This document shows, piece by piece, positions 8,059-19,901 of a DNA stretch of 64,000 nucleotides. The notes below the pieces were generated by a model. The model was given only the letters and a program-made list of their open reading frames with translations, did no database searches and was not told the DNA's origin. This DNA comes from Luteococcus peritonei (GTDB lineage Bacteria; Actinomycetota; Actinomycetes; Propionibacteriales; Propionibacteriaceae): assembly GCF_039526385.1 (NCBI RefSeq), contig NZ_BAAAIX010000003.1, positions 1 through 64,000 of the forward strand, written 5' to 3'. The first letter of the stretch is position 1. Every line of letters starts with the position of its first letter. The translations under genes were made by a program, and so were the position numbers.

Positions 8059-8093
8059 AAGGCCCGGCCTCCCCCCGAGGGGAGCCGGGCCTT
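8059..8093 (-). terminator. Terminator of the NlpC/P60 gene
   Basis: AAGGCCCGGC (8059-8068) pairs with GCCGGGCCTT (8084-8093), and the inner CTCCCC and GGGGA bases extend the stem. It lies 14 bases past the hydrolase stop codon on the minus strand and could act in both directions. Confidence 0.7.
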
Positions 8094-8107
8094 CTGCCGA
8101 GAAGGGA

Positions 8108-8845
8108 TCAGGCGGGGCGCACGGCGGCGGTGAAGCCCATCGAACTCATCTTGACCTTCTTGACGTTCTGGCCGGTGCGCGGGGCGTGGATCACGTAGCC
8201 GTTGCCGACGTACATGCCCACGTGGCCGCCGCCGTAGAAGACGACGATGTCGCCGGGGCGCAGGCTGGACCTGCTGACCTTCTTCAGACCGCGCCACTGG
8301 GCGCCGGAGGTGCGGGGGATCTTCACGCCGGCGGCCTTCCAGGCAGCACCGGTCAGGCCGGAGCAGTCGTAGCTGGAGGGGCCGGTGGCGCCGTAGCGGT
8401 AGGGCTTGCCGATCTGCGCGTAGGCGAAGTTCACGGCCTTCTGCGCACGGCTGCTGGTGCTCTGGGCGGCGACGCGCTTCTTCACCTTCACGCCGGCGCC
8501 GACGCGCAGGGCGTGGCGGGTCTGGGGGCCGGTGTTGCCGGTGGTGGAGATCTTGCGGGAGGCCTGGTAGGCGCGAACGGCCTTGGTGGTCTGGCTGTCG
8601 TAGACGCCGGTGACCTTGACGCTGATGCGGACCTGCTTGAGGGCCTGCTGCAGGTTGCGCACCGCGGTGCCCTTGCTGCCGGGGACCAAGGTGGTCGGAA
8701 CCTTCTTCGCGTAGGCCATCGAGCAGTACACATTGGGGGTGCTCGAGCAGACGGCTGCCTGGGCGGGGGTCGCCCCGGCGAGGCTGCCGGCGCCGACGGC
8801 CAGGGTGGCGGTGGCGGCGATGGCAGAGGTGCGGATCTTGGACAT
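8108..8845 (-). CDS. Secreted NlpC/P60 peptidoglycan endopeptidase with PG-binding domain
   Basis: Probably cleaves the peptide stem of peptidoglycan outside the cell. The 245 residues have a Sec signal peptide with a likely cut after ATPAQA (25-30), a PG_binding_1-type repeat (about 50-115, with GSKGTAVRNLQ and VYDSQT) and a C-terminal NlpC/P60 domain. The catalytic triad is visible as Cys161 in YDCSGL, His208 in GGGHVG and His220 in VIHAP. The start at 8845 is chosen for GGGAGACC in front and because it begins the signal peptide. It interrupts the usual rplA-rplJ order on the opposite strand. Confidence 0.92.
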   Translation of the reverse strand: MSKIRTSAIAATATLAVGAGSLAGATPAQAAVCSSTPNVYCSMAYAKKVPTTLVPGSKGTAVRNLQQALKQVRISVKVTGVYDSQTTKAVRAYQASRKISTTGNTGPQTRHALRVGAGVKVKKRVAAQSTSSRAQKAVNFAYAQIGKPYRYGATGPSSYDCSGLTGAAWKAAGVKIPRTSGAQWRGLKKVSRSSLRPGDIVVFYGGGHVGMYVGNGYVIHAPRTGQNVKKVKMSSMGFTAAVRPA

Positions 8846-8937
8846 GGTCTCCCTTGAATGGTGCGCGGTCATCGAGTGGGTCGGTGACCGTTCGTCTTTC
8901 GCGGTACGTGGATGGCCCTTGCGGACCGACCTGAGGA

Positions 8938-8966
8938 ACAGTACGTGGCTGAATGTTCTGGGACAA
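8938..8966 (-). promoter_or_regulatory. Promoter of the NlpC/P60 gene
   Basis: On the minus strand TTGTCC (8966-8961) and TACTGT (8943-8938) are separated by 17 bases. Transcription would start near 8931, giving a leader of about 86 bases. I looked for a ydaO-type c-di-AMP riboswitch, common before such hydrolases in actinobacteria, and did not recognise one. Confidence 0.5.
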
Positions 8967-9082
8967 CTCTCAGACTCCATTAAGACTTCTCAGCCGCCCA
9001 CGCCAACTGTTTACGCCCAGCGGTGAACCGGGCTGAAAGCCCTTGTCTGCTTGGTTTCTTCGTTCGCGCTGAGGTGAACAAC

Positions 9083-9098
9083 TGTGAAATTCATCACA
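9083..9098. promoter_or_regulatory. Crp/GlxR-type binding site
   Basis: TGTGAAATTCATCACA matches the Crp-family consensus TGTGA-N6-TCACA exactly in both half-sites. It lies in the 743-base gap between the NlpC/P60 gene and rplJ, about 160 bases upstream of the predicted hydrolase transcript start and about 265 upstream of the rplJ one. Confidence 0.55.
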
Positions 9099-9321
9099 CA
9101 TGATGGGCGGGCGTCCGAGTTGAGACTTCCCGGGCCGCCGTCGTCCGAGGTCCTCACCGGGCCCGTCGGGGCGGCAACTTTCTCAGGATCTCCGGGTCAG
9201 CGGGTCCGCTCGCTCGGGGGCGCGGGCGCCGGTGGTCCTCGCGCGCGTGTGTGCGGCGTCACAGGTGGTGCTGGGAGCCGAGCCGAGCCGCGCCGTCGGG
9301 TCAGAGGGGGAGTGGCCCGAT

Positions 9322-9350
9322 TTGGTCGGGGCCCGTCGCTGGCCTAGAGT
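9322..9350 (+). promoter_or_regulatory. Promoter of rplJ-rplL
   Basis: TTGGTC (9322-9327) and TAGAGT (9345-9350) are separated by 17 bases. The predicted start near 9357 places the L10 leader at the beginning of the mRNA, with about 230 bases before the rplJ start codon. Confidence 0.65.
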
Positions 9351-9356
9351 AGGAGG

Positions 9357-9510
9357 GCCGAAGACCGCTGGCAGCACAAAGTATCCGTCTCTTGACGGGT
9401 CGCCCGCGCAGGTGAACGCAGTACAACTCCCAGTTCCGGGGACCATGTCCGCATGGCTGTCGGATCCGGAAGTTGCCCCGCGCCACCTGGGCGACGGGGC
9501 TTTTTTGTTG
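9357..9510 (+). ncRNA. L10-type ribosomal leader with intrinsic attenuator
   Basis: The 5' UTR of rplJ resembles the ribosomal L10 leader family: an AGACCGCTGGCA segment near the start (9363-9374), a structured middle, and a terminator-like hairpin. In the hairpin GCCCCG (9475-9480) pairs with CGGGGC (9495-9500) around the inner CGCC/GGGCG bases, followed by six T (9501-9506). In the known family L10-L12 binding to the leader lowers expression of its own genes. The family assignment is by eye; the hairpin with its U tract is directly seen. Confidence 0.6.
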
Positions 9511-9588
9511 CCCCGTGCCAGTGGGAAGGGCACCGGCGATCTGTCCCCGTGGCGGATCGCGAATCACAGGAAGTGGGAAGGAGACCCA

Positions 9589-10281
9589 ATGGCGAGGCCA
9601 GACAAGGCAGCTGCGGTCAGTGAGCTGAAGGAGAAGTTCTCCAGCTCCGAGGCAGCCGTGCTGACCGAGTACCGCGGACTCACCGTGAGCGACCTGAAGG
9701 AACTGCGTCGGTCGCTCGGCGAGAACGCCACGTACGCCGTTGCGAAGAACACCCTGACCACGATCGCGGCCAAGGATGCCGGCATTGAGGGGCTCGACGA
9801 GCAGCTCACCGGTCCCACCGCCATCGCCTTCATCAACGGTGACGTTGCCACCGTTGCGAAGGGTCTGCGCGACTTCGCAAAGGCTAACCCCCTCCTGGTG
9901 ATCAAGGGTGGTGTCATGGACGGAAAGGTCCTTGACGCCAACGAGGTCAAGAAGCTTGCCGACCTCGAGTCCCGCGAGGTCCTCCTCGCGAAGATGGCCG
10001 GCGCGCTGCAGGGCAGCCTGCAGCAGGCCGTCTCCCTGTTCGCCGCTCCGCTCTCCCAGGCCGCTCGCGCCCTGGGTGCGCTGGAGTCGGCCGCTCAGGC
10101 CGATCCCTCGATCATCGCCGGCGCCGGTCAGGCGCCTGCGGCAGACCAGGACGCCGAGGAGCCCAGCTCCGAGGCACCCGCCGCTGATGCGGCAACCGAT
10201 GCAGCTCCTGCTGCTGACCAGGCAGCGGCCGCTGCCGATGCTGATACCACCGACGCGGCTGACGCTGCATCTGACAAGTAA
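9589..10281 (+). CDS. rplJ: 50S ribosomal protein L10 with Ala/Asp-rich tail
   Basis: Base of the L7/L12 stalk. Residues 1 to about 175 are a normal L10 (EYRGLTVSDL, AKNTL near 50, the C-terminal L12-binding helix). The remaining 55 or so are a low-complexity Ala/Asp/Glu/Pro tail that makes the protein 230 residues, against about 165-175 usually. The start at 9589 has AAGGAGACCCA. The frame stays open far upstream, but that part is the RNA leader. Confidence 0.95.
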   Translation: MARPDKAAAVSELKEKFSSSEAAVLTEYRGLTVSDLKELRRSLGENATYAVAKNTLTTIAAKDAGIEGLDEQLTGPTAIAFINGDVATVAKGLRDFAKANPLLVIKGGVMDGKVLDANEVKKLADLESREVLLAKMAGALQGSLQQAVSLFAAPLSQAARALGALESAAQADPSIIAGAGQAPAADQDAEEPSSEAPAADAATDAAPAADQAAAAADADTTDAADAASDK

Positions 10282-10295
10282 GGAAAGGACCAGTC

Positions 10296-10694
10296 ATGGC
10301 CAAGCTCAGCACTGAAGAGCTCCTTGATGCCTTCAAGGAGATGACCCTGATCGAGCTCAGCGAGTTCGTCAAGCAGTTCGAGGATGCCTTCGGCGTCACC
10401 GCTGCCGCCCCCGTCGCCGTTGCCGCCGCTCCCGCGGCCGGTGGCGCCGCTGGTGGCGACGACTCCGCCGCCGACGAGGGCTCCGACGAGGTCGACGTGA
10501 TCCTCGAGTCCGCCGGCGACAAGAAGATCCAGGTCATCAAGGAGGTGCGCGCGCTCACCAGCCTGGGCCTCAAGGAGGCCAAGGACCTCGTCGAGGGTGC
10601 GCCGAAGCCCGTCCTGGAGAAGGTTGCCAAGGACGCCGCCGCCAAGGCCAAGGAGCAGCTCGAGGCTGCCGGCGCCACCGTCACCGTCAAGTGA
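10296..10694 (+). CDS. rplL: 50S ribosomal protein L7/L12
   Basis: Multi-copy stalk protein that recruits translation GTPases. The 132 residues show the N-terminal dimerisation helices, an Ala/Gly/Asp-rich hinge (about 35-62) and the conserved C-terminal domain with IQVIKEVRALTSLGLKEAK. The start follows AAGGAAAGGACC, 14 bases after rplJ, in the same transcript. Confidence 0.97.
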   Translation: MAKLSTEELLDAFKEMTLIELSEFVKQFEDAFGVTAAAPVAVAAAPAAGGAAGGDDSAADEGSDEVDVILESAGDKKIQVIKEVRALTSLGLKEAKDLVEGAPKPVLEKVAKDAAAKAKEQLEAAGATVTVK

Positions 10695-10729
10695 CGACAT
10701 CCCCTGCGGGGGAGCGCTGAAGAACCACC

Positions 10730-10761
10730 GACGGGGTGGCCGGGAGACCGGCCACCCCGTC
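10730..10761 (+). terminator. Terminator after rplL
   Basis: A perfect 14-bp stem (10730-10743 with 10748-10761) closes a GAGA tetraloop. It separates rplJL from rpoBC. Confidence 0.8.
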
Positions 10762-10817
10762 GTCGTCCATCCGGACCCGACCTGTCGCGCTGGTCCGGAC
10801 GCGCCGGGGCGGGGATC

Positions 10818-10846
10818 TTGGAGCCTCCCGGTACGAGGGGTAGAGT
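10818..10846 (+). promoter_or_regulatory. rpoBC promoter, distal
   Basis: TTGGAG (10818-10823), 17 bases, TAGAGT (10841-10846). The -10 is identical to that of rplJ. The 358-base gap between rplL and rpoB holds the rplL terminator and these two promoters but no gene. Confidence 0.55.
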
Positions 10847-10926
10847 TGGTCGAACTCGGGCAGGCTGCCGGGCGCAACGGGGCGCCGGGGCGGCAGAAGG
10901 GTCCGCGGCACCGCCGTGCACCCGTA

Positions 10927-10955
10927 TTGATTTATTGCTGAAGAACGCGTATCGT
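10927..10955 (+). promoter_or_regulatory. rpoBC promoter, proximal
   Basis: TTGATT (10927-10932), 17 bases, TATCGT (10950-10955), about 90 bases before the rpoB start codon. A TTGACA at 10993-10998 further down has no matching -10. Confidence 0.5.
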
Positions 10956-11052
10956 GGCTTTTTGCCCCATCGCCAAACTGTCGACCCGTGGCTTGACACG
11001 GGCCGTTCTGCATGCAAAGAACCCTTTCCGAGTTCTTGGAAGGACCAATATC

Positions 11053-14538
<3,486 letters not shown>

Positions 14539-14651
14539 GTCCACCTCAGTCCCTTGGTGCGCCCCCCGGTTCCGGCCGGGGGAGCGCGCCACCCGAACTC
14601 AGACATCGCATCAAGGCACCTGCGCCACAAGGCAGGGGAAAGAGAACCAAC

Positions 14652-17600
14652 GTGCTGGACGTGAACTTCTACGACGAGCTGCGGATCGGTCTGGCCACCG
14701 CCGACCAGATCCGCGAGTGGTCGCACGGCGAGGTCAAGAAGCCCGAGACCATCAACTACCGCACCCTGAAGCCGGAGCGTGACGGCCTCTTCTGCGAGAA
14801 GATCTTCGGCCCCACCCGTGACTGGGAGTGCAACTGCGGCAAGTACAAGCGCGTGCGCTTCAAGGGCATCATCTGCGAGCGCTGTGGCGTCGAGGTCACC
14901 CGCTCCAATGTGCGTCGCGAGCGGATGGGCCACATCGAGCTGGCCGCCCCCGTGACCCACATCTGGTACTTCAAGGGCGTCCCCTCGCGGCTGGGCTACC
15001 TGCTCGACATCGCCCCGAAGGACCTGGAGAAGGTCATCTACTTCGCGGCCTACATGATCACCCAGGTGGACGAGGACGCCCGTCACCGCGACCTGCCCTC
15101 CCTGGAGGCGAAGGTCGAGAACGAGCGCAAGCAGCTCGAGAAGCGCCGCGACGCCGACATCGAGGCCCGGATGGGCAAGCTCGAGGCCGACCTGTCCCAG
15201 CTCGAGTCCGAGGGCGCCTCGGCCGACGTGGTCAAGAAGGTCAAGGCCGGTGGCGAGAAGGAGCTCAAGCAGCTGCGTGACCGCAGCCAGCGCGAGCTGG
15301 ACCGCCTGGACGCCGTGTGGAGCCGTTTCAAGAGCCTCAAGGTCCAGGACCTCGAGGGCGACGAGATCCTCTACCGCGAGATGAAGAACCGTTTCGGCAA
15401 GTACTTCGAGGGCTTCATGGGTGCCGAGGCGATCAAGCGTCGCCTGGCCACCTTCGACCTGCCCGCGGAGGCCGAGAACCTCAAGGAGACCATCCAGAAC
15501 GGCAAGGGCCAGCGCAAGACCCGGGCCCTGAAGCGCCTCAAGGTCGTCTCCGCCTTCCTGGACACCCGCAACTCGCCGGCCGGCATGGTGCTGGACGCCG
15601 TCCCGGTCATCCCGCCGGACCTGCGGCCGATGGTGCAGCTCGACGGTGGCCGCTTCGCGACCTCTGACCTGAACGACCTGTACCGCCGCGTGATCAACCG
15701 CAACAACCGCCTCAAGCGCCTGCTCGACCTCGGTGCCCCCGAGATCATCGTGAACAACGAGAAGCGCATGCTGCAGGAGGCCGTCGACTCCCTGTTCGAC
15801 AACGGTCGTCGCGGCCGTCCGGTCACCGGCCCGGGCAACCGCCCGCTGAAGTCCATCAGCGACATGCTGAAGGGCAAGCAGGGTCGTTTCCGCCAGAACC
15901 TGCTGGGCAAGCGCGTCGACTACTCCGGCCGGTCGGTCATCGTGGTGGGCCCGCAGCTCAAGCTGCACCAGTGCGGCCTGCCCAAGGCCATGGCCCTGGA
16001 GCTGTTCAAGCCCTTCGTGATGAAGCGCCTGGACGACCTGAACTACGCCCAGAACATCAAGAGCGCCAAGCGCATGGTCGAGCGCCAGCGCCCGCAGGTC
16101 TGGGACGTGCTGGAAGAGGTCATCAAGGAGCACCCGGTGCTGCTGAACCGCGCACCCACGCTGCACCGTCTGGGCATCCAGGCCTTCGAGCCCCAGCTGA
16201 TCGAGGGCAAGGCGATCCAGCTGCACCCGCTGGTCTGCACCGCCTTCAATGCCGACTTCGACGGTGACCAGATGGCAGTCCACCTGCCGCTGTCCGCCGA
16301 GGCCCAGGCCGAGGCGCGCATCCTGATGCTGTCCACCAACAACATCCTGAAGCCCGCCGACGGCCGTCCGGTCACCCTGCCCACGCAGGACATGATCATC
16401 GGCATGTACTTCCTCACCCAGGAGCGTTCCGGCAAGGGCGAGGGCAGCGCCTTCTCCTCGATCGCCGAGGCGCTGATGGCCTTCGACCGCAAGGAGCTGC
16501 TGATCGGTGCGCCGATCAAGCTGCGCCTGTCCGGCATCGTGGCCCCCGAGGGCGCCACGGTGAACTCCGACGGCACCGTCACCCTGGGGACCACGCTGGG
16601 CCGCGCCATCTTCAACGAGGCGCTGCCGCTGGACTACGCCTACATCAACGAGACCGTGGGCAAGAAGCAGCTGGGCGCCATCGTGAACGACCTGGCCGAG
16701 CGCTACCCCAAGGTCCTGGTGGGCCAGACCCTGGACAACCTGAAGGACCTGGGCTTCTACTGGGCCAGCCGTTCCGGTGTGACCGTCTCGATCGGCGACG
16801 TGCAGACGCCGCCGAACAAGCCGGAGATCATCGCCGGCTACGACGCCAAGGCCGCCAAGATCGACAAGCTCTACGAGCGTGGCGCGGTGACCGAGGACGA
16901 GCGTCGCCAGGAGCTGATCCAGATCTGGACCGACGCGACGGCCGAGCTGACCGTGGCCATGGAGAAGAACTTCACCGAGACCAACCCCATCTACATGATG
17001 GTGGCCTCGGGTGCTCGAGGAAACATGACCCAGATGCGCCAGATCGCCGCCATGCGTGGCCTGGTGGCCAACCCGAAGGGCGAGATCATCGCCCGTCCCA
17101 TCAAGTCGAACTTCCGTGAGGGCCTGTCGGTCCTGGAGTACTTCATCTCCACCCACGGTGGCCGCAAGGGACAGGCCGACACCGCTCTGCGCACCGCCGA
17201 TTCGGGCTACCTGACCCGTCGTCTGGTGGACGTCAGCCAGGACGTGATCATCCGCGAGGAGGACTGCGGCACCGAGCGCGGCCTCACCAAGGAGATCGCC
17301 GAGACCGACGAGACCGGCGCGCTGCGCATCCTCGGCAACGTGGAGACCGCGGTCTACGCCCGTACCCTCGCCGTCGACGTGACCGACGACAAGGGCGCCG
17401 TGGTGGTGCCGGCCGGCACCGATCTGGGTGACCTGGAGATCGAGGCGATGGTCGCTGCCGGGATCTCGACGGTCAAGGTGCGCTCCGTGCTCACCTGTGA
17501 GGCCGCCACCGGCACCTGCGCCATGTGCTACGGCCGTTCGCTGGCCACCGGCAAGCTGGTTGACGTGGGCGAGGCCGTCGGCATCGTCGCGGCCCAGTCC

Positions 17601-18533
17601 ATCGGCGAGCCCGGCACCCAGCTGACCATGCGTACCTTCCACACCGGTGGTGTGGCCGGTGACGACATCACCCAGGGTCTGCCCCGAGTGGTCGAGCTCT
17701 TCGAGGCCCGCCAGCCCAAGGGCAAGGCCCCGATCGCCGAGGCCGCCGGCCGCGTCACGATCGAGGAGGGTGACCGTTCCCGCAAGATCGTCATCACCCG
17801 TGATGACGGCCAGGAGGACCTGGAGTACCCGGTGCCGCGCCGTGCCCGTCTGGACTTCGAGGACGCCAACGGCGTCAAGCACTCGATCAAGGACGGCGAC
17901 CACGTCGAGGCCGGCGAGCAGCTCACCGCGGGCACCATGGATCCCCAGGACGTGCTGCGCGTGCGCGGCGTCCGCAAGGTCCAGGAGCACCTGGTGGAGG
18001 AGGTCCAGCGGGTCTACGGCACGCAGGGCGCCCCGATCCACGACAAGCACATCGAGATCATCATCCGCCAGATGCTGCGTCGCGTGACCGTCATCGACTC
18101 CGGCGACACCACGATGATGCCCGGTGAGCTCGTGGACCGTCCCACCTACGAGGCCCAGAACCGCAAGGCGCTGGCCGAGGGTGCGAAGCCTGCTGAGGGT
18201 CGTCCGGTGCTGATGGGCATCACCAAGGCCTCGCTCGCCACCGAGTCCTGGCTGTCGGCGGCCTCCTTCCAGGAGACCACCAAGGTGCTGACCGATGCCG
18301 CGATCCACGGCAAGTCGGACTCGCTGCTGGGTCTGAAGGAGAACGTCATCCTGGGCAAGCTGATCCCGGCCGGCACCGGCCTGGAGCGCTATCGCAACAT
18401 CCGGGTGGAGCCCACCGCGGAGGCGAAGGCCACGGCCTTCACCATGAGCTACGACCCGTTCGACTACGACTTCGGGTCGGGCACGGGCGCGGCGGTCCCG
18501 CTGGAGGATCTCGACTTCGGCGACATGCGCTGA
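14652..18533 (+). CDS. rpoC: DNA-directed RNA polymerase subunit beta'
   Basis: Second large catalytic subunit. The 1293 residues match actinobacterial lengths. The N-terminal zinc ribbon contains CNCGKYK and CERCGVEV. The active-site loop NADFDGDQ carries Mg-binding Asp535, Asp537 and Asp539. The trigger-loop region (TMRTFHTGG) is intact. A long charged coiled coil at about 150-220 lies in the lineage-specific N-terminal region. The GTG start is preceded by GGGGAAAGAGAACC, 113 bases after rpoB. Confidence 0.97.
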   Translation: MLDVNFYDELRIGLATADQIREWSHGEVKKPETINYRTLKPERDGLFCEKIFGPTRDWECNCGKYKRVRFKGIICERCGVEVTRSNVRRERMGHIELAAPVTHIWYFKGVPSRLGYLLDIAPKDLEKVIYFAAYMITQVDEDARHRDLPSLEAKVENERKQLEKRRDADIEARMGKLEADLSQLESEGASADVVKKVKAGGEKELKQLRDRSQRELDRLDAVWSRFKSLKVQDLEGDEILYREMKNRFGKYFEGFMGAEAIKRRLATFDLPAEAENLKETIQNGKGQRKTRALKRLKVVSAFLDTRNSPAGMVLDAVPVIPPDLRPMVQLDGGRFATSDLNDLYRRVINRNNRLKRLLDLGAPEIIVNNEKRMLQEAVDSLFDNGRRGRPVTGPGNRPLKSISDMLKGKQGRFRQNLLGKRVDYSGRSVIVVGPQLKLHQCGLPKAMALELFKPFVMKRLDDLNYAQNIKSAKRMVERQRPQVWDVLEEVIKEHPVLLNRAPTLHRLGIQAFEPQLIEGKAIQLHPLVCTAFNADFDGDQMAVHLPLSAEAQAEARILMLSTNNILKPADGRPVTLPTQDMIIGMYFLTQERSGKGEGSAFSSIAEALMAFDRKELLIGAPIKLRLSGIVAPEGATVNSDGTVTLGTTLGRAIFNEALPLDYAYINETVGKKQLGAIVNDLAERYPKVLVGQTLDNLKDLGFYWASRSGVTVSIGDVQTPPNKPEIIAGYDAKAAKIDKLYERGAVTEDERRQELIQIWTDATAELTVAMEKNFTETNPIYMMVASGARGNMTQMRQIAAMRGLVANPKGEIIARPIKSNFREGLSVLEYFISTHGGRKGQADTALRTADSGYLTRRLVDVSQDVIIREEDCGTERGLTKEIAETDETGALRILGNVETAVYARTLAVDVTDDKGAVVVPAGTDLGDLEIEAMVAAGISTVKVRSVLTCEAATGTCAMCYGRSLATGKLVDVGEAVGIVAAQSIGEPGTQLTMRTFHTGGVAGDDITQGLPRVVELFEARQPKGKAPIAEAAGRVTIEEGDRSRKIVITRDDGQEDLEYPVPRRARLDFEDANGVKHSIKDGDHVEAGEQLTAGTMDPQDVLRVRGVRKVQEHLVEEVQRVYGTQGAPIHDKHIEIIIRQMLRRVTVIDSGDTTMMPGELVDRPTYEAQNRKALAEGAKPAEGRPVLMGITKASLATESWLSAASFQETTKVLTDAAIHGKSDSLLGLKENVILGKLIPAGTGLERYRNIRVEPTAEAKATAFTMSYDPFDYDFGSGTGAAVPLEDLDFGDMR

Positions 18534-18547
18534 GTCACCTGCTGCAC

Positions 18548-18585
18548 CCGACGGGGGCGCGTCCACCAGGACGCGCCCCCGTCGG
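18548..18585 (+). terminator. Terminator after rpoC
   Basis: A perfect 17-bp GC-rich stem (18548-18564 with 18569-18585) closes an ACCA loop. No U tract follows. Confidence 0.8.
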
Positions 18586-18608
18586 CATGTCCGCACTAGG
18601 CTTCCAGG

Positions 18609-19256
18609 GTGCACATCCTGTCGACCAATCTGGGCACCGCGCGGCCCAACCCGGCGCTGCGGCCCGAGTTCACCGGCCACCACAAGCAGCCGGTGGACCA
18701 GCTGGTGGTCTTCGACCCCGGCCCGCGTGGGGGAGAGCACGCCTCGGGCGTGGTCGGTGACTACATCGGGGACCTGGAGCACCACGGCGGCGACATGAAG
18801 GCCGTCTACGCGGTGGGGCGCGAGGAGCTCGACGCCTGGTCCGAGCGCCTGGGGAGCCCGCTCGCGAACGGCTGGATGGGGGAGAACCTCACCACGGCGG
18901 GCGTCGACCTGCCCTCGGCGGTGGTCGGCAGCCGCTGGGAGGTCGGCACCGCCCTGCTGCAGGTCAGCCTGGCCCGCATCCCCTGCCGTACCTTCCAGGC
19001 CGTCGCAGGCCGCGAGGGCTGGATCAAGGAGTTCACCCTGGCCGGGGGAGCGGGCACCTACCTGCGCGTGCTGCGCGGTGGCACCATCCGCCCCGGCGAC
19101 GAGCTGCGCCTCGTGCACGTGCCCGAGCACGGGGTCACGGCCCGCGAGCTCTTCCGGGCCCGCACGCTGGAGCCCGGGCTGGCGGGCCATGTGCTGCGCG
19201 CCGCCGGGGACCTGGACGAGCACAACATCGAGATCCTTCGTTCCAGGGCAGGCTGA
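18609..19256 (+). CDS. MOSC domain protein (YiiM-like)
   Basis: MOSC domains bind molybdenum cofactor and handle sulfur or reduce N-hydroxylated compounds; YiiM-type proteins are stand-alone members. The 215 residues contain the conserved Cys126 (RIPCRTFQ), GDYIGDLEHHGGDMKAVY near 58-75 and NGWMGENLTT near 87. The GTG start lies six bases after a -10-like TAGGCT (18597-18602), without a Shine-Dalgarno sequence, which suggests leaderless expression. The gene interrupts the usual rpoC-rpsL order. The substrate is unknown. Confidence 0.85.
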   Translation: MHILSTNLGTARPNPALRPEFTGHHKQPVDQLVVFDPGPRGGEHASGVVGDYIGDLEHHGGDMKAVYAVGREELDAWSERLGSPLANGWMGENLTTAGVDLPSAVVGSRWEVGTALLQVSLARIPCRTFQAVAGREGWIKEFTLAGGAGTYLRVLRGGTIRPGDELRLVHVPEHGVTARELFRARTLEPGLAGHVLRAAGDLDEHNIEILRSRAG

Positions 19257-19293
19257 GGGGCGCTGGAGAGGGCTGTTGGGGAGCCCGGCCATT

Positions 19294-19322
19294 TTGACCC
19301 GCGGCGCGCCAGCGACTAGATT
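19294..19322 (+). promoter_or_regulatory. Promoter of the str operon (rpsL-rpsG)
   Basis: TTGACC (19294-19299), 17 bases, TAGATT (19317-19322): one of the best matches in the window. It gives a leader of about 200 bases before rpsL in which I see no clear terminator. Confidence 0.7.
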
Positions 19323-19529
19323 GGACCACTGTGCTCGATTGAATCGGGCCTTGTGCGTGCCCTGGCAGTGGGGTCCGGCTCCTAAACGTTGCGAGGAGAA
19401 GGACAACGGTGCGGAGTTCGCACTGCAGACAGCTGCGCCAGACGACGGATAACGGTGGTCCTCGACTGATCGCGCGGAAGCTGCAAAGCCAGGGTAAGAC
19501 CATCCAGACAACGAAAGAGATACCAGCCG

Positions 19530-19901
19530 GTGCCTACCATCCAGCAGTTGGTCCGCAAGGGCCGCACTGACAAGGTCAGCAAGAACAAGACTCCCGCGCT
19601 CAAGGGTTCGCCCCAGCGTCGTGGCGTGTGCACTCGCGTGTACACCACCACCCCGAAGAAGCCGAACTCGGCGCTTCGCAAGGTTGCCCGTGTCCGCCTC
19701 TCCTCCGGGATCGAGGTGACCGCCTACATCCCCGGTGTCGGCCACAACCTGCAGGAGCACTCGATGGTGCTCGTCCGCGGCGGTCGTGTGAAGGACCTGC
19801 CCGGCGTCCGCTACAAGATCATCCGCGGCTCCCTCGACACCCAGGGTGTCAAGGGCCGCAAGCAGGCCCGTAGCCGCTACGGCGCCAAGAAGGAGAAGTA
19901 A
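19530..19901 (+). CDS. rpsL: 30S ribosomal protein S12
   Basis: Decoding-centre protein. The 123 residues match actinobacterial S12. Lys43 and Lys88, where streptomycin-resistance changes occur in mycobacteria, are both unmutated (TTTPKKPNS and GGRVKDLPG). The start is GTG at 19530; upstream AACGAAAGAGATACC is a modest ribosome site. It overlaps rpsG by one base. Confidence 0.97.
   Translation: MPTIQQLVRKGRTDKVSKNKTPALKGSPQRRGVCTRVYTTTPKKPNSALRKVARVRLSSGIEVTAYIPGVGHNLQEHSMVLVRGGRVKDLPGVRYKIIRGSLDTQGVKGRKQARSRYGAKKEK

Noticed and set aside
8846..9082. ydaO-type c-di-AMP riboswitch before the NlpC/P60 gene
   Set aside because: Looked for because the class often precedes such genes in actinobacteria, but the conserved core was not found and the predicted leader is too short.
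10993..10998. Perfect TTGACA before rpoB
   Set aside because: No -10-like hexamer at 16-18 bases; two better promoters lie upstream.
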